64,000 nt of DNA, taken from Hygrophila difformis. Taxonomy: Eukaryota > Streptophyta > Magnoliopsida > Lamiales > Acanthaceae. Shown one piece after another: positions 10,501 to 19,982 of the stretch. Numbering within the stretch: the stretch's first letter is position 1; each line of letters opens with the position of its first letter. A program made the position numbers and the translations under genes. The stretch covers positions 34,449,504-34,513,503 of the forward strand of contig JAOANR010000009.1 in the NCBI GenBank assembly GCA_030278955.1, given 5' to 3'. Below the pieces are notes generated by a model. It did no database searches. It was given only the letters and a program-made list of their open reading frames with translations, and was not told where the DNA came from.

Positions 10501-13500
10501 GCTTTGTAATAAATAAGTGTAGCTAGTGTTCAATTTATTTTCCCAGTTTATATTTTTGGATATTGGGTTTGAAACACTTAATAAATGGGTGTGTTTAAAC
10601 CATTTTTGGTTCTTGATGATATTTTGAGATAATGTTCCACAAAAATGTGTTATGGATCTTCCATAATATTACTTGCTTTTTTTTTTTTTTTTTGCTTTCT
10701 TGGTCACTTGACCATTTTTATTGTTTTTAGTTAGGTTTAATGCTTTATTTAGATCTAGTTAGTGCATAAACACTTGTTATTTATCCCTTGATAGATTTAG
10801 TATAGGTTTATTAATTTAGTTGGTTAGTTTAGTTTATTTGTAGTAGTATGCTAGTACTAGTTTAGTTCTTTTCTTATTTGTTTTAGGTTCTGTTGCTGCC
10901 TTAATATTTAGGTAGTATTCTATTTTCATTTTTTTTATTATTATTTTTAGTATATTAGATCTAGAAAGGGATGATATTAAAGTGTTTGTGCATATTTATT
11001 AAAAATTGCATCTCCTATATTGTATTGCATCATGTTGTAACCCCACGGGTTGCAACATAATTTTCCCGTTGTGATCCCACGGATCACAACGCACTCCCCT
11101 GCAATGCAATATTAGGCGTTATGCTGCCAAAATTTTTATAAAATTTTTCAAACCCCTTGGTCGAGAAGCAATCCTGTCGCGGACCCACGGTCCGCGACAC
11201 AACCCTTGATTAGCGACCAAGGACCCAAAAACTTGCAATTTTATTTTGGAAGGGCTCTGTCGCGGAACCCCTGTCGCGAACCCATGGTCCGCGACACACT
11301 TCTCATTCTGCGACAGGAATTATGCCCTTGTTGGATTTTCACACCTTGTGTCGCGGAACCCCTGTCGCGGACCCATGGTCCGCGACACAATCCTTGTTTC
11401 GCGACACGACAACCCTAATTTCCAAAATTTCAATTTCTCTTATTTCCCACCTTTCTGTCGAGATCCCCCTATCGCAGACCCACGGTCCGCGACACAATTT
11501 CTGTTTCTCGACAGGCTTGGCACCTTTCTGCCAGATTTTTATTCTCCATCTCACTCCATTAATTAATTGGACCTTTATATTAATATTTTAGAGAAATTGA
11601 TATAAAGAACTTTGTTCAATTTCCATTAAAAGACTTTTCTATAAAATTAAACTCTAATGATCTAAGCATATAATCCGGACTGTAATTAATTCATTAATTA
11701 TGGAATGAGTGATTATTTAGACATAAAGAGTAATTATGGATTAATTTCCATAACCTTGGATGAGAAACCAATGTCTCTCATACAAGATGACCCAAAAAAA
11801 AAATTTCTTTTATTTATTTATTTTGTCTTTTCCGTGTTGTGTGAAACAGCTAGTAAGAGATATGACAGACTAATGTTGGCGGGTATTCCCACACGGATAA
11901 ACTAGCTCGTGGTCTGAATATTAATTACTAGTTGTTATTTTGCTTGGTCTGGATAGTGGTCGGTGGAAGCCTTGGCGGTTCGTCCATTCGGGATTATAAT
12001 AGCTGCTCAGCTGACTTCTATCCGGATACAGTTTTCTCTTCTTTATCTTAATTTCAAACCCGAATCTCAAACTGTGCCAACACTAGATGACATAGGTCAA
12101 TATTGTCTAGTAATTAAGACAGTGAAAGAACATGTAGGTTTTTATCTGATTCGCAGATAGTAAGGGTCTGAATGATAGCGACCACTGTCATTTAAGATTA
12201 ATCTGCTGTCTAAAATCATCTCACCTTAATAATTAGGGAACTGGACCACAGATAACTGCAATCCAATTAACCCTAATTATTTTGTCATCTCTTCAGCCAA
12301 AATTCTTCTCATCTCCGGCTATTTCATCTCTGTGTTTCACATTCTGTCTAAACCCACCTTATATTTTGGGTTAATTTGATTTTACACTTCCTTATAAATT
12401 TATGCATGATATTATTATGTAGATATTGTGGTCAATATTATTTTGGGATCCTTCCCTTGGATATAGAAGTCTTGATTTAAATCAGATGTCTCACAATAAA
12501 TTTCCAATAAAAATTCATTTATAAAATCCGGATCTGAGTAAGGGATAAATTCCACAGTTATGACTAATTCATATCCGACTGGGGGTTGATTTTGGGAAAT
12601 TAGAAGCAGAGTCAGCGATTAGGTCTCATCTAGACTGAAAGGGTCTGTGTTCTTATTGAGGGTCTAGTACCTGTTTAGGGAATGATTTTCACATCGATTA
12701 TTTTCCGAAATTGTTGTGTATTGGGAATCTAGTTTTAATTAACGCACCGAGATGGGATCCACTTGGATTCAAATACAGTGTGTTAGATAATTCTAGAGGA
12801 ACAATACATAGGCCTTGGCTGTTTTCTAAGATAGGGTTGAGTATTCTTTCAACTGCTATCCTCTTCTGCCAGAGCCTATTGTTGAGTTCTGAGTGAGTGC
12901 ATCCGGAACGAACTAATTTATTAGTTCGTTTCATTAGTTGTATCTCACAACCACCCGACGGGAAGTGAACACTGCGAGCGGTTCACCGAGAATAGGGAAT
13001 TCTTGATCCACACCCAGTCATTCTGACTGGGGGCTTTCTTTTACTACCAGGGTCAGACTTTCAAAAACCTCCGAGTGATAGGATTTTAAATGCTTTCTTT
13101 ACCGCTTTCTTTTAACTGCTTTCTTTTAACTGCTTTCTTTAGAGGTCACTCGGTTGTATTGAGAGTTGTGTAACTGCTACTAGGACTGAGAGTTAAGGGA
13201 TAGTTCAGGGCTTAATTAGAATCTTTGGGCGTGACATGGGGGAATGATAACGGTACTTGACACTTCAATAAATGATTTGTCAGGTGTTGCTTGTCCACCA
13301 CAGATGAATAATATGTCTCAGCATGGCCATGTGAGGGCATTTGTGAGTCTGTGGTATCTTAGAATTTGTTTTCTTAAGAGCATGTAAACTCTTACTGTAA
13401 GTACCTGTCTGTTAAAGGGAACATGGTATAGAGAGCATGAGAGTTAGCTAACTGAAAGGATTATCCCAAGCTAAGATCTGTGTAACAAAATGGAAGTTTA

Positions 13501-14319
13501 ATTGTGTTTCATCTGAATCTTGTCCAATTTTTATTATTTTCTTCCTGTCCCTTCTGTCTCATTTTAAATATGCTTTCCTAGAATAATCTTAACCGCTTTC
13601 TTAGATTAATTTTATTGCTTCCTTAGATTAATTTAATTCGCTTTCTAGAATAATTTTATCTGCTTTATTTAATTGCTTTCATAGCTTAGATTTAAATTTT
13701 GTCAAGTAGTTGATAGTCAAACACACAAACTTGAATCGAGTAACCGAGTGGAAAATCTTAGCAAACGACGTGGGCCCCGCTTCCATTGCACATCCTCCAG
13801 TGAACAATCCGGTACTTACTATAAATACTGCAATTTTTGACTCCGTGCGCTTTCGGGGGCACAGTTTCTTAACACGAGTAATAAAAACGTGACAACCTAT
13901 AAATATATCCCTAATCCCAACTCCACCTTCATAAATCGATTTTCATTAAATAAAATTGAAAACCAGGATTATGATTTTTCAGAAAATACTCATATAGTGG
14001 GAATGTATTTCATGGCAAGGATCTTCATGACATAAAATTATGATAAGTTTCATGATGCCAAACGCTGGGGACCTTCAGTGTGACAGACTGAAGGTCAAGA
14101 TTGAATTATCTATCCCGGCTGCACCGTGAAAATTGTCAAAAGTTTCATGCCGGGGAGGTCCACAGCGCCGTTAAAAAATCAAAGTTTCCCACACGAGTAA
14201 TAAAAAGTGAAATATATCCTTAAATCCCTTTCCCGTGAATCATAACTCTTTTCATTTAATAAATTTAACCTGGGATATTTTAGAAAATACTCGTGTGACG
14301 AAATTTGTCAAAAGTTTCA
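10501..14319 (+). repeat. 3' two-thirds of the 5' LTR of a Tat/Ogre-like element
   Basis: Nearly identical to 18988-22789. Its first 2 kb (equivalent to 16975-18987) was separated by the insertion at 10500. It ends GTCAAAAGTTTCA, directly followed by a Tat/Athila-type primer site. The small frames here fall over palindromes and have no protein-like features. A PBS-like fragment at about 14145-14190 (GCCGGGGAGG, then GCGCCGTT) is absent from the 3' LTR. Confidence 0.88.
11033..11493 (+). repeat. Cluster of six palindromes with CCCACGG or CCCATGG centres
   Basis: Perfect or near-perfect palindromes at 11033-11057, 11067-11091, 11175-11199, 11272-11296, 11363-11387 and 11471-11493. Arm sequences differ (TGTTGTAACC, GTTGTGATCC, TGTCGCGGACC) while the centre CCCA(C/T)GG is kept. 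Extra half-units (TGTCGCGGAACC) lie between. Repeated in the 3' LTR at 19521-19982. Confidence 0.85.
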
Positions 14320-14336
14320 TGGCGCCGTTGCCGGGG
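14320..14336 (+). promoter_or_regulatory. Primer binding site, Tat/Athila type
   Basis: TGGCGCCGTTGCCGGGG directly abuts the LTR end. This GCGCCGTTGCCGGGG phrase is typical of Athila and Tat lineage elements in plants. It places the whole 10.5-22.8 kb block in that group. Confidence 0.85.
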
Positions 14337-14431
14337 AGGATGCAGCGTCGTTTATTAAGAGAATTACACTCCTGATTACTCATAGTTAGTTTAGTGTTAG
14401 TTTAGTGTATTTATTTCAGAACAGAGAAGTA

Positions 14432-14492
14432 CCCTCAAATCAATTAAACATTTAGAGTACTAATACTCTAAATGTGAGGATGTTGATTTGAG
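14432..14492 (+). repeat. Nested hairpin ending in PPT-like AAATGTGAGGATG (unit 1)
   Basis: Outer arms CCTCAAATCAA (14432-14442) and TTGATTTGAGG (14482-14492) enclose inner arms ACATTTAGAGT and ACTCTAAATGT (14448-14475). The 3' arm runs into GAGGATGTTGAT, the same phrase that starts the real LTR at 16975. Confidence 0.85.
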
Positions 14493-14952
14493 GGGAAAAC
14501 CTAACCATTTGGGTATTTTGTCCTGCAGGAATCATGGAGCCGCCAAAATTGGTGTAAGGAGTTAAATGGGGAAGTGTAGCATTGGGGCTACACTAATTTG
14601 CAATTGTAAATTGCAAAACACGTGAGACTCACGTGTTTATCATCTCCACCACCTCCGGACTACGAAGATCCACCACTGCCCCATTGCCCATCCACCGCAT
14701 TACCATCACTGCTCTGAGGAAGCCCTCATCACTGGTGAAACAACAAATGGAGCAGCAGACCTTCGGACTACAGGTTCCCGGTTGGATTAGTTCTGTAATT
14801 GACCGAAGATTATATCCGGAATTCAAAGAAATTTAAAATCCGGAATAATTTTCACAAGCACATAATTAATCCAACCTAAATTTCTGCAAGTCAAAATCAT
14901 ATTTATATATATATAAACATTCTTGTGCATATTATATTAAATAATTCGGGTA

Positions 14953-15008
14953 TTAATCAATTAACTCACATTTAGAGTACTAAGACTAAATGTGAGGATG
15001 TTGATATT
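14953..15008 (+). repeat. Hairpin with PPT-like end (unit 2)
   Basis: Arms CTCACATTTAG and CTAAATGTGAG with an outer ATCAA/TTGAT pair; followed by GATGTTGATAT. Sequence differs from unit 1 but the fold and the end phrase are the same. Confidence 0.75.
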
Positions 15009-15472
15009 TTTGAGAAAACCCGATAACTTCTTCTGTGTTTGCTTTGCAGGAATTTATGGAACTACCAAAAAGAAAATTAAAGCTCCAAAACAGGTTCCCG
15101 GTTGGATCGATTCTGTGATTAATTGAAAGTATTCTTGGAATTTAAAGCAATTTAAAATCCGGAATAGCTTTTATAATAACAGAATTACTCCGACCTAATT
15201 TATGCAAGTAAATATGGTAGATTAAATCTTAGAAAATTCAAAAACGTGATTGAACAATTTTGATGAAAATCAGAATTTTTCTTAAGTATGGGGCATCGAA
15301 CAATTGCCTTGCTCGATGAACCAAACGATCACACATAGCCAAAACTGTCGAACACTTAGTCGGTTTGACCAAAAAAGCTATCGGAAATATGTTATTAGTT
15401 GTTAATATTTTCTCCCTCCCTCCCTCCTCTTTTGTTTTATTTTGATTTTTGATAATTTGTTTAAGTAGGAAT

Positions 15473-15522
15473 TGATTTACTCACATTTAGAGCAAGGCTC
15501 AAAATGTGAGGATGTTGATTCT
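15473..15522 (+). repeat. Hairpin with PPT-like end (unit 3)
   Basis: Arms CTCACATTTAGAGC and GCTCAAAATGTGAG around AAG, with outer GAATTGAT and TTGATTC; again ends GAGGATGTTGATTC. Confidence 0.7.
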
Positions 15523-16960
15523 TCACTAAAAAAAAAAAAGTGTGTGTTATTTTCATTTTGTTTATTTTTATTATGTTATATATATTTGTACCAAGCATAA
15601 AGCATGCATAAATCTGTCAAGGATCCTCATGTTTGATTTTGGTTTATGATTAAATTTTCAAACTTTTAAATTGGGATAATATAATTGAAGACATGCATGA
15701 TATGAATTCTTGAGGTTTTGAGCTATAAAAATTTAATGATATAATCATCTTGTTGGGTAATGAGTCCTCATGTTGAGAATTTAATTGAATAGATTGTAAG
15801 AATTATTCAAAGATTATATTTATGAATATTGTATGACATGAATGAACCATTCCATGTGAGATTTGAGCCATGAGTCACTTTTACTCATTCTTTTCTTTGA
15901 TGTGTGAAAATCATTTTGATTAAAGGAAACTAGAACTTGCGATTGGGACCGATTCAAGACCATGCCATATTCTAAAAATCGAGAATATGATCGAGGCACC
16001 TAGAAAACCCAAATTTTTGGCCTTCGTTTGAATTCCAAACCAAAAATATTTTCCCCTTAAGATTACCCAATTTGAGCCTTAAGCCTAATTTTTCTTTGAA
16101 GCCCTCTATATTATTCCAAGCCTTCTAAAAAGACCAAAAAATTCAAACCCAAGTGGACAAGAATGAATTTTATCAAGGAATTATGATCATCAATTCATCA
16201 AATCGGTATTCAAAAATCCGATCAAAAAAAAAAAAGAAGAAGAAAATTGTTGAGTTCCATTCAACACAAAAAAAAAGAAAGAAAATGTTGAATTTAATTC
16301 AACACAAAATAAATTGCAAATGACAAAGCAAATTAGACATAGTCTAATGTCATGCAATATGAAAAGAAAAGCAAAAGAAAGAAAATATTGATGATCATTA
16401 ATTTTTAAAAATAATGCCATGTTATGATAATATTAATTCTTGTCACTTCTTAACCCAATAAATTCCCTATCTTACCAAATGTTACAACCGTATGCCCCAT
16501 TATAACACTTAAATAAGACCTCATGATCTCGATTTGAAGAAATGAGCCGGTGGCGAGTTGGTCCAATTGCAAGCATATGGAATAATTTAATTAAATTTGA
16601 TTATGAGTGCTCATTGATAAAACCCCTTTTTGAGAGTGAGTGAAATTTCCGTTTCTACTATATGTGAGGCTCTGCTTTTAATTATGTTCATGTCATACTT
16701 TAATTCTAGAATTAAATCAATGAATTTTTCTAAACATGATGTTCATGAACAATTATCAATAATGCCTGATTTGTAGGCCTGATTAAGTGAGAAGTATCAT
16801 TTTATTAAACACTGCAATCAAGAGAATTTAATACTTGTAGCTTTCGGTTGTCTTATCCCAATCTAAAAAGAATGAAATTTTTGAAGCCACGAAAATAGAT
16901 TGAATATGCAGCGTCTATGCTCTTAGGAGCACTGACTCTGACTGCTCGGGGACGATCAGT

Positions 16961-16974
16961 ATTAAATGTGAGGA
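16961..16974 (+). promoter_or_regulatory. Polypurine tract of the Tat/Ogre-like element
   Basis: ATTAAATGTGAGGA precedes the LTR start TGTTGATAATGG, after GGGGACGATCAG. The same layout in the minus-strand fragment at 59484-59474 reads AAGTGTGAGGA before TGTTGATGCACTC. Confidence 0.75.
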
Positions 16975-17579
16975 TGTTGATAATGGCCAAAATTGACCAT
17001 TATTTTCAATCTATTTCCGTGTCTAATACGGACATTTGATCGCATTCCGGTCTTATTTATTTAGAAAGCAGTTGAATTTAACAGATTTATGCAAGTTTGT
17101 ATAAATAATAAGCTGGTAGTAAAAAATACAAAAATATTGTTATTTTCATTAAATTTTATATTAAAAAATCCAAAAAAAAATATAAAAATATTAAAAATTC
17201 CACATTTGATAATTATGGTTTGGTAGTATCTGTTCGGTGGAATACGGATCCATTAAACGGAATACAAACAAAATATCAAGTGGAGCAAATATCCTTATTT
17301 ATTATATTTTATATTTTGATGTATATATTTTTAATTTTTATATTTATTTATTTCTATTTCTGTTTTCTGCTATAATTAAGAAATAATTGGTCCACTAATC
17401 ACTTTTAATTTTAATTAATTGAAGGTGATTTAAATTAATTTGGTCCAAGTATTTCAGTCAAGTCCAAATGTCTTGCAATCCAAATCAGTCCAAACTCCAA
17501 CCCCTAGCCCAGCAACATTTAATTAATCCAGCGCAACACATTCAAGCCCAAGCCCACCAAAATAAACCCCCAAGCCCAA

Positions 17580-18000
17580 CCCTAATCCTACCCTAACCCT
17601 AACCCCTGCCCTAGCCGCCACCGCCGGCGGCGCCGCTGCCGCCGGCCACCACCTCCATCTCCCACTTCAACCTCATCAATCCGAGCTCACCTCCATCTCC
17701 CACTTCAACCTCATCACTCCGGCGACCTCCATCCCCATCTCGCCTATTCCAGTCACCCTCTCCAACAGCGCCGCCACCACCGCAGCGCCACCACCACCAC
17801 AGCTCGCGGATCTCCATCTTCATCCTTCATCCGGCAGCCTCTTCTCCAATCACCAACACCCATCTCCGCCCCAACACCCCAGCCGCAGCTCGATCTCCAC
17901 CCTCATCCTCCATCTCCGTCCGCAGTCCCTGCTCGCTCGGACCAGCCGCACCACCTCCGGAGCTCCGCCACCGCCGCCGCTGTCCCACTGTAGCAAGGGG
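17580..18000 (+). other. C-rich, CCG-rich segment inside the LTR
   Basis: Very C-rich on this strand (CCGCCACCGCCGGCGGCGCC), with a tandem duplicated 28-bp stretch starting ACCTCCATCTCCC at about 17651 and 17690. It differs in composition from the A-T-rich LTR around it. It may be a captured gene fragment, but the frames read as low-complexity Gly/Trp or Pro/Ser and I recognise no domain. Confidence 0.5.
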
Positions 18001-18016
18001 ATCCCAAAATTCTCAA

Positions 18017-18295
18017 GATTAAATTGAGAAACAGAAAACTGGGAAGAAGAAGAGAAATAAAGGAAGAAGAAAAATGAAGGAAAGAAAAGAAAAATAGGGA
18101 AATGGAGAAAGAATGGAGGAAGAAGAAAGAGGAATGGAGGAAAGAGATGAACGAGAAAGTGAAGAAGAAACTGGAACTAGAAGAAAGAAAAAGAAATGGA
18201 AATGGGAGGGGAAACTGTCGAGAATGAGAGAAGGAAAATAAATGAGGGAAGAGAAAAATAAAAGAGTAAAAAGAGAAAATAAAAAAATTGTCGAG
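18017..18295 (+). repeat. Long purine (GA-rich) strand-asymmetric tract
   Basis: About 280 bp almost entirely A and G on this strand (GAAGAAGAGAAATAAAGG and similar), with few pyrimidines. It follows the C-rich block and precedes the palindromes. It could form triplex or act as a GAGA-type element; both are conjecture. Confidence 0.7.
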
Positions 18296-18309
18296 AAAGC
18301 AAAATCAAA

Positions 18310-18560
18310 TCCGGGTCGAGATGCCATGTTCCGCGACCAGGTGCTCCGCGACTAGAAAATAGCTTAAGGACTGGGGAGGTTTAGAGACACAAAATCCGTG
18401 TCGCTAAACAGACCCCGGGTCGAGATACCATGGACCGCGACCAGGTGTTCCGCGACACAGAAAATGGTTAGAGACTGGGAGCATCAAGACACAAAGTCTG
18501 TCGCGGAACAATGGACCGCGACAAATGGACCGCGACCGCGACTGGGCATTCCGCGACACA
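18310..18560 (+). repeat. Degenerate TCGCGG/CCGCGA half-palindromes
   Basis: Several copies of GGACCGCGACCAGGTG(C/T)TCCGCGAC and GTCGCGGAACAATGGACCGCGAC. They use the same TCGCGGACC arms as the palindromes downstream (19521-19982) but in looser order. Confidence 0.6.
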
Positions 18561-18830
18561 GATTGAATTGAGACAGAGGCAGAGCACGTGACACCACGTG
18601 ACCACCCACATTCAATTTCCCACATGCCCAATTGAGTGCAAGGTCCCAGGACCACAAGTCCCGCAGCACAAGAAATTTCGTCCTCTTCCTCTGGACCTCG
18701 AGCTCCCGCCCCCTCCTGTGCGCCATCCTGGTGCTAAAAATTGTGTCCTGAACCAGATTTGTTCCGAGACAGGCTCAATTGTTTAGCGACTGGTGTGCCT
18801 TGAATGGGCCTAGTGCTCAATTCTTTTCCT

Positions 18831-18840
18831 CTATAAATAT
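18831..18840 (+). promoter_or_regulatory. TATA-like box of the large LTR
   Basis: CTATAAATAT about 1.86 kb into the LTR, with a purine-rich and palindrome-rich region upstream. It is the best core-promoter candidate in this LTR. Confidence 0.45.
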
Positions 18841-19520
18841 AACCTCCCAACCCCTTTGAACAGTAACCTAGCTACACTTAGTTTTCTTTACTGTTCATGG
18901 GGGCACCACTGTGCTCTCCAAAATTAGTGTAGGTAGATAGTTTATTTTCATGTCATGTAGAAATACTCTAGCTTAGTTTTAATTATTGCTTTGTAATAAA
19001 TAAGTGTAGCTAGTGTTCAATTTATTTTCCCAGTTTATATTTTTGGATTTTGGGTTTGAAACACTTAATAAATGGGTGTGTTTAAACCATTTTTGGTTCT
19101 TGATGATATTTTGAGATAATGTTCCACAAAAATGTGTTATGGATCTTCCATAATATTACTTGCTTTTTTTTTTTTTTTTTTGCTTTCTTGGTCACTTGAC
19201 CATTTTTATTGTTTTTAGTTAGGTTTAATGCTTTATTTAGATCTAGTTAGTGCATAAACACTTGTTACTTATCCCTTGATAGATTTAGTATAGGTTTATT
19301 AATTTAGTTGGTTAGTTTAGTTTATTTGTAGTAGTATGCTAGTACTAGTTTAGTTCTTTTCTTATTTGTTTTAGGTTCTGTTGCTGCCTTAATATTTAGG
19401 TAGTATTCTATTTTCATTTTTTTTATTATTATTTTTAGTATATTAGATCTAGAAAAAGATGATATTAAAGTGTTTGTGCATATTTATTAAAAATTGCATC
19501 TCCTATATTGTATTGCATCA

Positions 19521-19982
19521 TGTTGTAACCCCACGGGTTGCAACATAATTTTCCCGTTGTGATCCCACGGATCACAACGCACTCCCCTGCAATGCAATAT
19601 TAGGCGTTATGCTGCCAAAATTTTTATAAAATTTTTCTAACCCCTTGGTCGAGAAGCAATCCTGTCGCGGACCCACGGTCCGCGACACAACCCTTGATTA
19701 GCGACCAAGGACCCAAAAACTTGCAATTTTATTTTGGAAGGGCTCTGTCGCGGAACCCCTGTCGCGGACCCATGGTCCGCGACACACTTCTCATTCTGCG
19801 ACAGGAATTATGCCCTTGTTGGATTTTCACACCTTGTGTCGCGGAACCCCTGTCGCGGACCCATGGTCCGCGACACAATCCTTGTTTCGCGACACGACAA
19901 CCCTAATTTCCAAAATTTCAATTTCTCTTATTTCCCACCTTTCTGTCGAGATCCCCCTGTCGCGGACCCACGGTCAGCGACA
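19521..19982 (+). repeat. Palindrome cluster, 3' LTR copy
   Basis: The counterpart of 11033-11493, offset by 8488 bases. The fourth unit keeps TGTCGCGGACC where the 5' copy has TGTCGCGAACC. The last unit has GGTCAGCGAC where the 5' copy has GGTCCGCGAC, and the 5' copy has ATCGCAGACC where this one has GTCGCGGACC, so each copy has lost a different part of the same arm pair. Confidence 0.85.

Larger units (their letters stand above)
14320..16974 (+). mobile_element. Non-coding internal region of the Tat/Ogre-like element
   Basis: About 2.65 kb between primer site and 3' polypurine tract with no gag, protease, RT or integrase and no frame over 80 codons with family features. It holds a diverged tandem duplication (about 14440-14900 and 14960-15220, both with CAGGTTCCCGGTTGGAT), three large hairpins, A-rich tracts and a 3' tail with CTCGGGGACGATCAG. 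This is a large non-autonomous derivative that would have needed proteins from a full Tat element. Confidence 0.8.

Noticed and set aside
11206..11566. Overlapping plus-strand frames with Ser-Arg-Asn-Pro-Cys-Arg repeats (also at 19694-20054)
   Set aside because: The repeated peptides come from the GTCGCGGACC palindromes read in three frames, not from a protein family.
17585..17610. Telomere-like CCCTAACCCTAACCCC
   Set aside because: Only two to three short units, not the plant CCCTAAA repeat, and embedded in a C-rich LTR block.
17611..17823. Gly/Trp-rich minus-strand frame
   Set aside because: Low-complexity product of the CCG and CCACCA repeats; no partner exons or domain.
18019..18327. 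Phe/Ser-rich minus-strand frame
   Set aside because: It is the complement of the purine tract, so the Phe, Ser and Leu content is compositional.
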